Positions 35,001-44,277 are shown, counted from the stretch's first letter. The stretch: DNA of 64,000 bases from CALGFH01 sp036003705 (GCA_036003705.1 DASYSE010000105.1:1-64000), one strand, 5' to 3'. Made by a program: numbers and translations. The notes: a model not told the origin generated them from the letters alone.

Positions 35001-36554
35001 CGCCTGCGCCACACCCAGCCGGGGGTGGCGCTGATCTCGCCTCCGCCGCACCACGACATCTACTCGATCGAGGACCTGGCTCAGCTGGTGTTCGACCTGA
35101 AGCAGGCCAACCCCGACGCCGAGGTGTCGGTCAAGCTGGTCGCCGAGGCCGGCGTTGGCACCATCGCCGCCGGGGTCGTCAAGTCGCTGGCCGACGTGGT
35201 GATGATCTCCGGCGCCGACGGCGGCACCGGGGCCAGCCCGCTGTCCTCGATCAAGCATGGGGGTGCGCCCTGGGAGCTCGGCCTGGCCGAGACCCAGCAG
35301 GCGCTGGTCGCCAACGACCTGCGATCGCGTTGCAAGGTCCGGGTCGACGGCGGCCTCAAGACCGGCCGTGACGTGCTGGTGGCGGCCCTGCTGGGGGCCG
35401 ACGAGTTCGGCTTCGGCACGGCGGCGCTGCTGGCCGAGGGCTGCCTGATGGTCCGCACCTGCCATCAGGACAACTGCCCGGTCGGGATCGCCACCCAGCG
35501 GCCGGACCTGCGCGCCAAGTTCTCCGGCACCCCCGACATGGTCGTCCATTACCTCGAATACGTCGCCCAGGAGGTCAGGGAGCTGCTGGCCGGCCTCGGC
35601 CTGCGCCGGCTGGAGGAGGCCGTCGGCCGGGTCGAGCTGCTCGCCCAGCGCCGCACCGGCGACGCCCGCGCCGACAGCCTCGACCTGACCCCGCTGCTCG
35701 CCGCCGGCGCCGAGCCGGCTCGCTCGGCGCGGCGGTACGTCACCCCCGACCCGATCCAGCGCCCGCGGTCCGCTCTCGGCGACCGGGTCCACGACGACGC
35801 CTACCCCGGCCTGCGGGACGGCGACCTGGTCCACCTGAGCTACCCGATCGCCAACACTGACCGATCGGTCGGAGCAAGGCTCGGGGTGGCGATCGGGGCC
35901 GCCTTCGGCTCGCGGCCGCCAGCCGGCCGGGCCCGGGTCGAGTTCGAGGGGACGGCCGGGCAGAGCTTCGGCGCCTTCCTCGCCCCCGGGATCGATCTCC
36001 GGCTCACCGGCGCCTGCAACGACTACGTCGGCAAGGGCATGGGCGGCGGGCGCATCGTCGTCCGCCCGCCGACCGACGACGCCGGCGCTCCGGTCCTGAT
36101 CGGCAACACCGCGCTGTACGGGGCGACCAGGGGCGAGCTGTTCTGCGCCGGCCGGGCCGGGGAACGGTTCGCGGTGCGCAACTCCGGCGCCACCGCGGTG
36201 GTCGAGGGCGTCGGCGACCACGCCGGCGAGTACATGACCGGCGGCTCGGTCATCGTGCTCGGCCCGGTCGGCCGCAACCTCGGTGCCGGCATGACCGGCG
36301 GCGAGCTGTTCCTCTACGACCCGGAAGGCCACGCCCTCGACCGGCTCAACGACGAGCTGGTGCTGCCCCACCGGCCGGACGAGATCGAGCTGGTGTTCCT
36401 GCGCGAGATGATCGTCGCCCACCACGAGCTGACCGGCTCGGCGGTGGCCGCCGAGATCCTCGACGGCTGGGACCGGTCGAGCGCCGCCTTCTGGCGGGTC
36501 GCGCCCCGGGCCGAGGTCGCGGCCATCGAACGCGCCCACGAGGGGACCGGATGA
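32043..36554 (+). CDS. gltB: Glutamate synthase large (alpha) subunit GltB
   Basis: Makes glutamate from 2-oxoglutarate and glutamine; the large subunit holds the glutaminase, FMN and 3Fe-4S sites. At 1503 aa it has the full length. Cys27 in ERDACGIGF is the Ntn nucleophile after a short propeptide. The synthase domain has PGEGGQLPGHKV and DGGTGASPLSS. The iron-sulfur cysteines are in CLMVRTCHQDNCPVG. The C-terminal beta-helix (GXGXG domain) has GGRIVVRPP and GATRGELF. ATG 32043 follows GGAGGCGAG. The small subunit gltD, normally next to it, is absent; pdtaR follows instead. Confidence 0.96.
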   Translation: MKDHLLPGAAAGDRALYDRRRDERDACGIGFVADVHGRASRAILDAAIGGLERLRHRGAVAADARTGDGAGVLVPLPAGFFAGPDGPESGPVGRIGVAMAFLPRGQEDAKEARRAVEQALVAERLELLRWRPVPVDHSALGEVAMQSAPTIEQAVFLVRVGDQDDDDAEAERRCFRAGRRAAMAAVAAGTTLYLASCSTRTVTYKALCAADQFAAFYPDLADPAFAVSFAVFHQRYSTNTTPSWERAQPFRFLCHNGEINTIDGNVAWMRAREGNLAAGELDEELLRPVLDPDGSDSAKLDNAVELLVRGGRDLRHALAMLVPAVEPSQEEPELQDLRDFYRYHACLTEPWDGPAGLVFTDGRLVGAVLDRNGLRPMRFEACEDGLVVCASEAGAVDTTGRGRVRRGRLGPGQMLCVDPERGLLTDDQIKGELAAARPWSSWVAEHLRSADPGQPVPPPADDRRVVAAQAAFGFTRELITTVLRPMATAGKEPTASMGDDTPPAVLGVTTRPVGHYLRQRFAQVTNPPIDHLRERHVLSSRTLLGRRHPLLGEEPEAARLVELAGFTLTPDGLEALGDPALGLARRVLDATWPVAEGPAGLRAACLRLGDEAVAAVRDGAGLLVVSDADADPEGPGFGGRVPVPSLLAVGAVQQRLLREGLATRTSLVADTGEPCDSHQAAALLGYGADAICPRLTLVTVAGLDQDPVAAQDRYLHALDEGVFKVMSKMGISVLDAYRGAQIFEAVGLGAEVIELCFAGTPSPLGGIGFDELACDALERHRAGAAEVARLENPGWFKHRPGGEYHATNPTVMQALHFTVREGAEMKGSKRGAHLLQQAVKGGGFDRYRHFASLVNERPPAALRDLLQTRSAGPPVALDEVEPAEHILARFSTAAMSLGSLSPEAHETLAIALNRVGGRSNCGEGGEDPARFGTERSSAIKQIASGRFGVTPAYLANAVELQIKIAQGSKPGEGGQLPGHKVSAEIARLRHTQPGVALISPPPHHDIYSIEDLAQLVFDLKQANPDAEVSVKLVAEAGVGTIAAGVVKSLADVVMISGADGGTGASPLSSIKHGGAPWELGLAETQQALVANDLRSRCKVRVDGGLKTGRDVLVAALLGADEFGFGTAALLAEGCLMVRTCHQDNCPVGIATQRPDLRAKFSGTPDMVVHYLEYVAQEVRELLAGLGLRRLEEAVGRVELLAQRRTGDARADSLDLTPLLAAGAEPARSARRYVTPDPIQRPRSALGDRVHDDAYPGLRDGDLVHLSYPIANTDRSVGARLGVAIGAAFGSRPPAGRARVEFEGTAGQSFGAFLAPGIDLRLTGACNDYVGKGMGGGRIVVRPPTDDAGAPVLIGNTALYGATRGELFCAGRAGERFAVRNSGATAVVEGVGDHAGEYMTGGSVIVLGPVGRNLGAGMTGGELFLYDPEGHALDRLNDELVLPHRPDEIELVFLREMIVAHHELTGSAVAAEILDGWDRSSAAFWRVAPRAEVAAIERAHEGTG

Positions 36555-36646
36555 CCGAGGGCCCGGGGGCCCGTACGACCACCGTTCCGGAGCAGCATGT
36601 TTCCGGGCTACCATGCTTGCCGGACGTTCGTGGTGAGAGGAGCAGG

Positions 36647-37228
36647 ATGGCGCGCGTGCTCGTTGCCGAGGACGAGGTCCTGATCCGGGTGGACATCGTC
36701 GAGACCCTCCAGGATGGCGGCCACACCGTGGTCGGCGAGGCCGGCGACGGCGAGCAGGCGGTCCGGCTCGCCCGCGAGCTCGGTCCCGACCTGGTGGTCA
36801 TGGACGTGAAGATGCCCAAGGTCGACGGGCTCACCGCGGCCAGGCAGATCACCGCCGAGGGCCCGGCCGTGCTGGTGCTCACCGCCTTCTCCGACAAGGA
36901 GCTGGTCGAGGAGGCCGCCGACGCCGGCACCATCGGCTACCTGGTCAAGCCGTTCCAGCCGGCCCAGCTCCTCGCCGGCGTGAGCGTCGCCCTGGCCAGG
37001 GCCGCCGACCGCCGCGAGCTCCAGGGCACGGTCGACGACCTCGAGTCCAAGCTGGCCGCGCGCAAGGTGATCGAGCGGGCCAAGGGCCGGCTGATGGAGC
37101 AGTTCGGCCTCACCGAGGACCAGGCCTACACCCGCATGCGCCGGGCGGCCATGGACCGCCAGCTTCCCCTGGCCGAGATCGCCCGCCGGGTCCTCGACGC
37201 CCAGCCGGAGACCCCCGCCTCCCCCTGA
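36647..37228 (+). CDS. pdtaR: PdtaR-type ANTAR response regulator
   Basis: The 193-aa protein has a receiver domain (MARVLVAEDEVLIRVDIVET; Asp53 in VVMDVKMPKVDG; Lys101 in LVKPF) joined to an ANTAR RNA-binding helix bundle (about 125-180: AKGRLMEQFGLTEDQAYTRM). When phosphorylated by a kinase such as PdtaS it should bind hairpins in target mRNAs and prevent termination. ATG 36647 was chosen for GAGAGGAGCAGG upstream and for homology; an in-frame ATG at 36551 overlapping the gltB stop would add 32 unrelated residues. Confidence 0.93.
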   Translation: MARVLVAEDEVLIRVDIVETLQDGGHTVVGEAGDGEQAVRLARELGPDLVVMDVKMPKVDGLTAARQITAEGPAVLVLTAFSDKELVEEAADAGTIGYLVKPFQPAQLLAGVSVALARAADRRELQGTVDDLESKLAARKVIERAKGRLMEQFGLTEDQAYTRMRRAAMDRQLPLAEIARRVLDAQPETPASP

Positions 37229-37277
37229 GCCGGGCGCCGCCTCGGGTCCGGGACATTCCAGGGTGATCCCCGATGCC

Positions 37278-37299
37278 GCTGGCGGGGTATCCCGCTAGC
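37278..37299 (+). terminator. Hairpin after pdtaR
   Basis: GCTGGCGGG-GTAT-CCCGCTAGC: a 9-bp stem with one G-T pair and a 4-nt loop, 50 bp after the pdtaR stop. There is no T-run, as is common in high-GC actinobacteria. Confidence 0.45.
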
Positions 37300-37339
37300 G
37301 TGAGTGGGGAGACATCGAGGTCATTGGAGGACCGTAGAG

Positions 37340-37537
37340 ATGGAAGCGTTTCGCCGTCAGGGACTCATCCGCCCCCGCCAGGGTCGGATCCTGGGCGGGG
37401 TCTGCGCCGGGCTGGCGCGACGATTCGGCATAGCCCCGACGATGATGAGGATCCTGTTCGTTGTCACCCTGATCGTGATCCCCGGGAGCCAGATCATCGT
37501 CTACCCGATCCTGTGGATCCTGATGCCATCCGAGTGA
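37340..37537 (+). CDS. Small PspC-domain membrane protein
   Basis: The 65-aa protein opens with basic and polar residues (MEAFRRQGLIRPRQGRILGG), then GVCAGLARRFGIAPTMMRIL, the hallmark of PspC. A single helix, LFVVTLIVIPGSQIIVYPIL, follows. PspC proteins link membrane state to phage-shock or stress responses. ATG 37340 has GGAGG 9 nt upstream. It is a stand-alone gene here. Confidence 0.88.
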   Translation: MEAFRRQGLIRPRQGRILGGVCAGLARRFGIAPTMMRILFVVTLIVIPGSQIIVYPILWILMPSE

Positions 37538-37541
37538 TCGG

Positions 37542-37802
37542 CTAGGCCACCAGCTCCCGTTCCAGGGAGTGCGGAAGCGGGGGGTGGCGCAGGCGGGGGT
37601 CGTCCTTGGCGACCTCGGTGGCGGTCGCTCTGCCCGTGGCCTCCAGCGCCTTGACCGTCGCCGTCCCGACCTCCTCGACCCAGCCGACCGGGTCGTCGGC
37701 CCAGCCGACCGGGTCGTCGGCCAGGCCGGCCCGTGCCGTCGCGGCCAGGTGGTGGCGTACGCCGAGCCGGGCCCGCCGTTCCCCGATCCCGATCCGTCGC
37801 AT
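37542..37802 (-). pseudogene. Truncated AlkZ-like (winged-helix DNA glycosylase family) remnant
   Basis: The 86-aa frame starts MRRIGIGERRARLGVRHHLA, like the N-terminus of AlkZ-type proteins (R-R-A-R-L-x-x-R-H-H-L-A). It continues with VKALEATGRATATEVAKDDP, which looks like a later part of the same family. The intervening and C-terminal parts, over 250 residues, are missing. An in-frame 21-bp direct repeat gives ADDPVGWADDPVGW. It reads more like a decayed gene than a small protein; the family call is from memory. Confidence 0.45.
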
Positions 37803-37956
37803 CGGGCCACTACAGCAGGAGGGCCGGGCGGCCGACAACCTTGAGACAGTCCCCAGGTGACCGGATTGACAGTATCTGCGTAGATCGATATGGAACCTGA
37901 GAGCCGGCTGTGGCGTCTTCTTGGGTGCATGCCTATGTCGCTGGGCGGTGGTGGGA

Positions 37957-38478
37957 ATGAGCGCGAGTGGGACGGGGGCCGCGGCGGCCAGGGAGCGGGC
38001 GGGAGCCTCGCCACGACTGGTCGCCGTCCCGGGAGCCGGCGGGAACGGGCAGCAGCCGGCTCCGCGACCGGCCCGGGTGGTGGTCTTCCTCGGGGTCGAG
38101 GATGACGTCCGCAGCCGGGTGGCCGCCGCCCTGCTCATCCACCGGTCCAAGGGGCGGGTGCTGGCCGTCTCGGTCAGCCCGGCCGCCGTCGATCCCGACC
38201 CGGCGGTCGCCGGGTCGCTGGCCGAGCTCGGCATCGACCTGGCCGGCTGCCGCACCCGGCCGCCGTCGGCCGAGCTGCTCCAGGGAGCCGAGCTGGTCGT
38301 GGTCATGGGCTACGACGCGCGCACACCGGCCGACGGCCGGCGCACCGACGACTGGTGCATCGACGACCCGCGGGGCAAGGAACCCGACGCCATCCGCTGC
38401 ATCCGCGACGCCATCGATCGCCGCGTCCAGCGCCTGCTGATCCGCATGGGCGTCGCCGTCCCCACCCGTCCCCGCTGA
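37957..38478 (+). CDS. Low-molecular-weight phosphatase/arsenate reductase fold, catalytic Cys missing
   Basis: After about 40 disordered residues, the protein (173 aa from ATG 37957) follows the LMW-PTPase/ArsC plan. There is VVVFLGVEDDVRSRVAAALL where active members have F-V-C-x5-R-S-x-M-A-A-A-L, then LAELGIDLAGCRTRPPS, ELVVVMGYD, and DDWCIDDPRGKEPDAIRCIRD-type acidic-loop sequence. The P-loop Cys is Gly and the loop reads GVEDDVRS, so phosphatase or reductase activity is unlikely, although the rest of the fold is well kept. ATG 37957 follows GGTGGTGGGA. It may bind a regulator or phosphorylated partner. Confidence 0.72.
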   Translation: MSASGTGAAAARERAGASPRLVAVPGAGGNGQQPAPRPARVVVFLGVEDDVRSRVAAALLIHRSKGRVLAVSVSPAAVDPDPAVAGSLAELGIDLAGCRTRPPSAELLQGAELVVVMGYDARTPADGRRTDDWCIDDPRGKEPDAIRCIRDAIDRRVQRLLIRMGVAVPTRPR

Positions 38479-38552
38479 CGCCTGTCACCCCTGCCGCCGA
38501 TCCGCGTCTGGGGCCGGCGGCCAGCCAGCGAAGTTGGTTCCGGCCGGTGACA

Positions 38553-39797
38553 ATGGTGGCCATGCGTTGGCGTGCACGCGGCTCCGCCGCCCTCCTCGTC
38601 CACGGCCTGCTGCTCACCGCCTGCTCGGGGGGCGACCCCGAGCCGCAGGCCGCCCCCACGACCACCGTTCCCGCCACCGGCGCCACCTCGACCACGACGG
38701 CGCCCTCCACCACCGCCGCGACGGCAGCCGGGACCGCGTCCAGCGCCCAGTTCCACGCGGCCAGGGTCCGGCTGGTCAGGGTGGCCAGACTGGAGCAGCC
38801 GGTGGCCATGGCCGTGCGACCGGGTGAGCGGACCCTCTACCTGGTCGAGCAGATCGGGCGGGTACGGGCGGTCCGTGGCGGCAGGCTCGACCCGACCCCG
38901 GTGGTCGACATCTCCGCGCAGGTCACCGCCGGCGGTGAGCAGGGGCTGCTCGGTCTGGCCTTCTCGCCCGACGGCCGCCACCTGTACCTCCACTACACCG
39001 ACCGGGCCGGGGACCACCAGATCAGCGAGCTGACCATGCGCGGCCGGCGGGCCGACCCGGGCTCGCAGCGGTCGGTGCTCCGGATCGACGACCCGTTCGG
39101 CAACCACAACGGCGGCCAACTCGCCTTCGGCCCCGACCGTCGCCTCTACATCGGCTTCGGCGACGGTGGTGGCGGCGGCGACCCCCAGGGCAACGGGCAG
39201 TCGCTCGGCAGCCTGCTCGGCAAGATTCTCAGGATCGAGCCGCGGCCGGCCGGGGGTCGTCCCTACCGCGTCCCCGCCGACAACCCGTTCGTCGACCGTG
39301 ACGGCGCCCGGCCCGAGATCTGGGCCTACGGGCTGCGCAACCCGTGGCGCTTCTCGTTCGATCCTGCGACCGGCGACCTGTGGATCGGCGACGTCGGCCA
39401 GAACGCCTGGGAGGAGGTCGACCGCGAGCCCGCCGGCTCGGGCGGCCGCAACTACGGCTGGAACCGGCGCGAGGGCAGGCACGCGTACGCGGGCGGCGAG
39501 CGACCGGCGGGCGCGGTCGACCCGGTGATCGAGTACGGGCGGGCCGGTGGGGGCTGCACGGTGATCGGCGGCTTCGTCTACCGGGGCCAGCGCATCCGCG
39601 GGCTCCGGGGCGCCTACCTGTATGGCGACTACTGCGCCGGCTGGGTGAAGGCGGCACGGGTTCGCGCCGGGAAGGTGGCCGAGGAGCGCGACCTCGGCCT
39701 GGAGGTGCCCAGCCTGAGCTCGTTCGGGGTCGACACCGACGGCGAGCTGTACGCCCTGTCGCTCGGCGGCGCCGTCTACCGCATCGCCCCTGGCTGA
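38553..39797 (+). CDS. Lipoprotein PQQ-dependent sugar dehydrogenase (YliI/sGDH-like)
   Basis: The 414-aa protein begins with a lipoprotein signal (LLVHGLLLTACSGG) and a Thr/Ala-rich linker, then a six-bladed propeller of the soluble aldose dehydrogenase type. Landmarks are GEQGLLGLAFSPDG, NHNGGQLAFGPDRRLYIGFG (catalytic His in NHNGG), NPFVDRDGARPEIWAYGLRN, GDLWIGDVGQNAWEEVD and YGDYCAGWV. It would oxidise sugars outside the membrane and pass electrons to the respiratory chain; PQQ synthesis genes are not in the window. ATG 38562 is an equally possible start. Confidence 0.88.
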   Translation: MVAMRWRARGSAALLVHGLLLTACSGGDPEPQAAPTTTVPATGATSTTTAPSTTAATAAGTASSAQFHAARVRLVRVARLEQPVAMAVRPGERTLYLVEQIGRVRAVRGGRLDPTPVVDISAQVTAGGEQGLLGLAFSPDGRHLYLHYTDRAGDHQISELTMRGRRADPGSQRSVLRIDDPFGNHNGGQLAFGPDRRLYIGFGDGGGGGDPQGNGQSLGSLLGKILRIEPRPAGGRPYRVPADNPFVDRDGARPEIWAYGLRNPWRFSFDPATGDLWIGDVGQNAWEEVDREPAGSGGRNYGWNRREGRHAYAGGERPAGAVDPVIEYGRAGGGCTVIGGFVYRGQRIRGLRGAYLYGDYCAGWVKAARVRAGKVAEERDLGLEVPSLSSFGVDTDGELYALSLGGAVYRIAPG

Positions 39798-39859
39798 CCG
39801 CGTCCCCCGCGACGGGCTCAACCGGTCGCCTTCGCACGGCCGTCCATGTGGACGCCAAT

Positions 39860-40825
39860 CTAGCGGGCCCGGGTCAGCAGCAGGGCGGCGCCCAAGGCCC
39901 CGGCGTAGTCGCCGAGGTCGCCCAGGCGGACCTGGATCTGGGACGGCGGGATGAACAGGTGGGGGATCATCGCCGTCTCGATCCGGCGGACGAACGGCTC
40001 GCCCAGCTTGTCGCCGAGCCCGCCGCCGATCAGCACCGCCTCCACGTCGACCAGGTTGACCGCGGAGGCGATGGCCGCGCCGAGGGCCTCGACCGCCCGG
40101 TCGATCAGCTCGTGGGCCAGCGGGTCGCCCGCGTCCAGGGCGGCCTTCCAGACGCCGCTGCTCATGCGGGGCCGCCGCAGGCGCTGCTGGATGGCCAGCA
40201 GCTCGGTCGGGCGCCCGGCGGCCGCGGCCGCCCGCGCCGCCCGCTCCAGGGCGACCCGGCCGGCGTAGGCCTCCATGCAGCCACGCCGCCCGCACGGGCA
40301 CAGCTCGCCTCCGTCGGCCACCACCATGTGGCCGATCTCGCCGGCCGCTCCGTGGGCGCCGCCGCGCAGCTCCCCGCCGAGGATCAGGGCGCCGCCGACC
40401 CCTGAGCCGGCGAAGACCACCAGCAGGTCGTCGAAGCCCCGCCCCGCCCCGAGCCGGTGCTCGGCCAGGGTGGCGACGACCACGTCGTTGCCGACCAGCA
40501 CGCGCTTGATCCCGAGGGCGTCGGCGACCATCGCCCCAAGCGGCACCGGCTCGCCGAACCCCGGCAGGTTGGCCGCCCCGAACAGCTCACCGGTCTTCGG
40601 GTCCAGCCGCCCTGGTGAGCCGATCCCGACCCCGGCCAGCTTGCCCACCGGGACCTTGGCGGCCTTGGCCGCCGCCTTGACCACGCCGGCGATCTCGGCC
40701 ACCACCGCCGCCGGCCCACCCTCGACCGGCGTAAGGCCCCTGGCCTCGCCGAACCGCTTGCCGTCCTGGTCGACGACCACACCCTGGACCTTGGTCCCCC
40801 CAAGGTCGACCCCTGCCAAACGCAT
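39860..40825 (-). CDS. ROK-family sugar kinase (glucokinase-like)
   Basis: The 321-aa protein begins LAGVDLGGTKVQGVVVD (phosphate 1 motif) and has GNDVVVATLAEHRLGA with the catalytic Asp. It carries the ROK zinc motif ELCPCGRRGCMEAYAG and ends with the VEAVLIGGGLG adenosine motif. The lack of an N-terminal winged helix makes it a kinase rather than a NagC-type repressor. Glucose is the most common substrate, but this cannot be fixed from sequence. Confidence 0.9.
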   Translation of the reverse strand: MRLAGVDLGGTKVQGVVVDQDGKRFGEARGLTPVEGGPAAVVAEIAGVVKAAAKAAKVPVGKLAGVGIGSPGRLDPKTGELFGAANLPGFGEPVPLGAMVADALGIKRVLVGNDVVVATLAEHRLGAGRGFDDLLVVFAGSGVGGALILGGELRGGAHGAAGEIGHMVVADGGELCPCGRRGCMEAYAGRVALERAARAAAAAGRPTELLAIQQRLRRPRMSSGVWKAALDAGDPLAHELIDRAVEALGAAIASAVNLVDVEAVLIGGGLGDKLGEPFVRRIETAMIPHLFIPPSQIQVRLGDLGDYAGALGAALLLTRAR

Positions 40826-40957
40826 GCACGGATGATGCCAGCATTCTCCCGACGTTGGAGAGCGAAATCGGCGCCGTGGCCGACGAATCCCCTTGCCATG
40901 GTCGCGTAGGCTCGCTCACGAGACCAAGCAAGAGGATGAGAAGGGGAGATCGCACCC

Positions 40958-41716
40958 ATGACTGCTGCCATCGTGCCCGGCGACGCCCAGGAGACGCTGG
41001 CCGCGCGCGCCGTCCAGGTCACCAAGGTCTACGGGCAGGGCCAGACCGAGGTGCGGGCCCTCGACAACGTCTCGGTCGAGCTCCCGAGCGGCCGCTTCAC
41101 CGCCATCATGGGCCCGTCCGGGTCGGGCAAGTCGACCCTCATGCACTGCCTGGCCGGCCTGGACCGGATCACCTCCGGCCAGATCTTCATCGGCGACGTC
41201 GAGCTCAGCAAGCTGTCGGAGAAGCAGCTCACCCTGCTCCGGCGGGACAAGGTCGGCTTCGTGTTCCAGGCCTTCAACCTGCTCCCGACCCTGACCGCGG
41301 CCGAGAACGTCGAGCTGCCCCTGGCCATCGCCGGCCGCAAGCCGGACCGGGCCTGGGTGGACCGGGTGGTCGACGCCGTCGGGCTGCGTGAGCGCCTCGG
41401 CCACAAGCCGGCCGAGCTGTCCGGCGGCCAGCAGCAACGGGTGGCCGCCGCCAGGGCGCTGGCCTCCAAGCCGGCGATCGTGTTCGCCGACGAGCCGACC
41501 GGCAACCTCGACTCGGCCTCCAGCAGCGAGCTGCTGGGCTTCATGCGCCGCTCGGTCGACGAGTACGGCCAGACGATCGTGATGGTCACCCACGACCCCA
41601 GCGCGGCCAGCTTCTCCGATCACGTGCTGTTCCTGACCGACGGCCGCATCGTCGACGAGATGGCCAACCCGACCGCCGAGAAGGTGCTCGACCTCATGAA
41701 GAAGCTGGGGGGCTGA
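40958..41716 (+). CDS. LolD/MacB-type ABC transporter ATPase
   Basis: The 252-aa nucleotide-binding protein has MGPSGSGKSTLMHCLAGLD, FVFQAFNLLPTLTAAENV, the signature LSGGQQQRVAAARAL, Walker B IVFADEPTGNLDS and the H-loop MVTHDP. The AFNLLPTLTAxEN and TGNLDS segments are typical of ATPases that pair with FtsX-like permeases. The permease starts 7 bp after the stop, so the two form an operon. Confidence 0.95.
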   Translation: MTAAIVPGDAQETLAARAVQVTKVYGQGQTEVRALDNVSVELPSGRFTAIMGPSGSGKSTLMHCLAGLDRITSGQIFIGDVELSKLSEKQLTLLRRDKVGFVFQAFNLLPTLTAAENVELPLAIAGRKPDRAWVDRVVDAVGLRERLGHKPAELSGGQQQRVAAARALASKPAIVFADEPTGNLDSASSSELLGFMRRSVDEYGQTIVMVTHDPSAASFSDHVLFLTDGRIVDEMANPTAEKVLDLMKKLGG

Positions 41717-41723
41717 GCGGGGG

Positions 41724-44267
41724 ATGCGCAACGCGACGCTCAAGGGCCTGCTGGCCCACAAGTTCCGCTTGGCCGCGACCGCCCTGGCGATCGTGCTCGG
41801 GGTCAGCTTCGTGGCCGGGACCTACGTGCTCACCGACACCATCAACGCCACCTTCACCAACCTGTTCGACCAGGTCACCCAGGGCATCGACGTCGCCGTC
41901 CGCTCCAGGGAGGCGTTCAGCACCCAGGGGAACGAGGTCCGCGACCCGATCCCGGCGACCGTGCTCGACCGGGTGAAGGCCGTCGACGGGGTCAAGGTGG
42001 CCGAGGGTAGCGTCACCGGGTTCGCCCAGTTCATCGACAAGCACGGCAAGGCGGTGACCACCGGCGGCGCCCCGACCCTGGGGGTCTCGATCAGCTCGGC
42101 CCCCGAGCTCCAGGCCGGCACCACCCTCCGCGAGGGGCGGCTGCCCACCGGTGCCGACGAGATGGCGGTCGACGCCCAGACGGCCGAGAAGCACGGCTTC
42201 AAGCCCGGCGACCGGATCAAGGTCCTGCTCCAGGGCCCGGCCCGGACCTTCACGGTCAGCGGCATCATCGGCTTCGGCTCGGCCGGCAACCTCGGCGGGG
42301 CCACCCTGGCCGGCTTCACTCTGCCCGCCGCCCAGGAGGTGCTGAACCGGGAGGGCCGCTTCGACGAGATCGACCTGGTCGCGGCCGAGGGCGTCACCCC
42401 CGAGCAGCTCCGCGACCGGGTCAGGGCCGCCATCGACCCGAGGTACGAGGCCCTCACCGGCGAGGAGCTGTCCGCCGACGCGGCCAGGGCGATCAACGAC
42501 AGCTTCGGCCGCTTCCTGTCGACCGCGCTGCTCTCCTTCGCCTTCGTCGCTCTGCTGGTCGGGGCGTTCCTGATCTTCAACACCTTCACCATCATCGTCG
42601 CCCAGCGCACCCGTGAGCTGGCCCTGCTGCGCTGCCTGGGGGCCAGCCGCCGCCAGGTGATGGGCTCGGTGCTGCTCGAGTCGCTGGTGGTCGCCGTGGT
42701 CGCCTCGCTGGTCGGCCTCGGCCTCGGGGTGCTGATCGCCAACGGCCTGAAGGCGCTGCTCACCGGGATCCTCAACTTCGACCTGCCGACCACCGGCACC
42801 GTGTTCCTGTGGCGCACGGTGATCGTGTCGCTGGCCGTCGGCATCGTCGTGACGATGCTGGCGGCGCTGATGCCGGCGCTCAAGGCGACCCGGGTGCCGC
42901 CCGTGGCCGCCCTCCAGCCCGAGACGGCGTTCGCGCCCACCCAGTTCCGCAAGCGCCGCATCGTGCTCGGCCTGCTCGTCACCGCCGTCGGGGTCGCCCT
43001 GCTGCTGGCCGGCCTGTTCCGGGACCAGGGCAACCGGCTGGTCAACGTCGCCTCGGGCGCGGTGATCGTGTTCTTCGGCGTGGCCGTCCTGAGCCCGCTG
43101 ATCGCCAGGCCGCTGGCCCGGCTGATCGGCTGGCCGTTCGCCAAGGCGTTCCGGCTGCCCGGCAACCTGGCCCGCCAGAACGCCATGCGCAACCCGCGCC
43201 GCACCGCCTCGACGGCGGCGGCCCTGATGATCGGGCTGGCCCTGGTCGCCTTCGTGAGCATCTTCGCGGCCTCCATCAAGGCCTCGACGACCAGGATCCT
43301 CGACCAGACGATCGCGGCCGACTACATCCTCAACACCGAGACCTTCACCCCGTTCAGTCCCGAGCTGGCCGAGCGCCTGGCCGACCAGCCGGAGCTGGAG
43401 GCGGTGGTCGGGGTCCGCACCGGCGCCTTCAAGCAGGACGGCGCCACCAAGCAGCTGGCCGGGATCGACCCGGCGGCCTACGACCAGGTCGTCAAGTCGG
43501 AGGTGACCTCCGGGAGCTTCGCCGGCCTGGCCGGCGGTGGCCTGGCCGTCAAGGAGGACGTGGCCAAGGCCAACGGCTGGACGGTCGGGCAGCTCGTGGC
43601 CCTCCAGTTCCCGCGCGGCGGCACCCAACAGGTCCCGGTGAAGGCGATCTACAAGGACAACAGCGTCAACGGCGACTACCTGCTGGCCCTGTCCGACTAC
43701 CAGCGGTTCTACGCCGACCAGGCCGACACCCAGATCCTGGTCCAGGCACGCCCCGTGACCGCGCCGGACGTCTCGCGGGCGGCGATCGACCGGGTGGTGA
43801 CCGAGTTCCCCAACGTCACCGTCCGCGACCAGGCCGAGTACAAGGCCGAGACCGCCAGGCAGATCGACCAGGTCGTCAACCTGTTCTTCGCGCTGCTCGC
43901 CCTGGCGGTGGTCATCGCCCTGTTCGGCATCGTGAACACCCTCGGCCTGTCGATCTTCGAGCGCATTCGCGAGCTCGGCCTGCTGCGCGCGGTCGGGGCC
44001 ACCCGCGGGCAGCTCCGCTCGATGATCCGCTGGGAGGCGGTGATCATCGCCGTCCTCGGCGCCGTCCTCGGGCTGACCATCGGCGTGTTCTTCGGCTGGA
44101 CGATCGTCCGGGCCCTGCGCAGCGTCGGCATCACCGAGTTCGCGCTGCCCGTCGGGCAGCTGGTCGTCTTCGTGGTGTTCGCGGCCCTCGCCGGCATCCT
44201 GGCCGCGGTCCTGCCGGGCCGCCGGGCCGCCAAGGTGGACGTGCTCAGGGCGATCACCACGGAGTAG
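41724..44267 (+). CDS. FtsX-like ABC permease (two-repeat form)
   Basis: The 847-aa membrane protein has two FtsX/MacB repeats. There is one N-terminal helix (about 17-37), a large outer domain, and three helices at about 265-388. Two linker helices follow (412-465), then a second first-helix (about 500-520), a second outer domain, and three C-terminal helices (about 715-832) ending [13 protein letters not shown]. The [14 protein letters not shown] and [13 protein letters not shown] coupling segments are clear. This form usually handles lipids, peptides or drugs, or drives mechanotransmission; the substrate is unknown. Confidence 0.93.
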   Translation: MRNATLKGLLAHKFRLAATALAIVLGVSFVAGTYVLTDTINATFTNLFDQVTQGIDVAVRSREAFSTQGNEVRDPIPATVLDRVKAVDGVKVAEGSVTGFAQFIDKHGKAVTTGGAPTLGVSISSAPELQAGTTLREGRLPTGADEMAVDAQTAEKHGFKPGDRIKVLLQGPARTFTVSGIIGFGSAGNLGGATLAGFTLPAAQEVLNREGRFDEIDLVAAEGVTPEQLRDRVRAAIDPRYEALTGEELSADAARAINDSFGRFLSTALLSFAFVALLVGAFLIFNTFTIIVAQRTRELALLRCLGASRRQVMGSVLLESLVVAVVASLVGLGLGVLIANGLKALLTGILNFDLPTTGTVFLWRTVIVSLAVGIVVTMLAALMPALKATRVPPVAALQPETAFAPTQFRKRRIVLGLLVTAVGVALLLAGLFRDQGNRLVNVASGAVIVFFGVAVLSPLIARPLARLIGWPFAKAFRLPGNLARQNAMRNPRRTASTAAALMIGLALVAFVSIFAASIKASTTRILDQTIAADYILNTETFTPFSPELAERLADQPELEAVVGVRTGAFKQDGATKQLAGIDPAAYDQVVKSEVTSGSFAGLAGGGLAVKEDVAKANGWTVGQLVALQFPRGGTQQVPVKAIYKDNSVNGDYLLALSDYQRFYADQADTQILVQARPVTAPDVSRAAIDRVVTEFPNVTVRDQAEYKAETARQIDQVVNLFFALLALAVVIALFGIVNTLGLSIFERIRELGLLRAVGATRGQLRSMIRWEAVIIAVLGAVLGLTIGVFFGWTIVRALRSVGITEFALPVGQLVVFVVFAALAGILAAVLPGRRAAKVDVLRAITTE

Positions 44268-44277
44268 CGTTCGGAGC

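Noticed and set aside
31926..36614. 1562-codon frame antisense to gltB
   Set aside because: It is a GC-rich shadow of gltB on the opposite strand; GltB motifs on the plus strand are unambiguous.
36551..36646. Earlier ATG for pdtaR overlapping the gltB stop
   Set aside because: The added 32 residues do not look like a receiver N-terminus and ATG 36647 has a good binding site.
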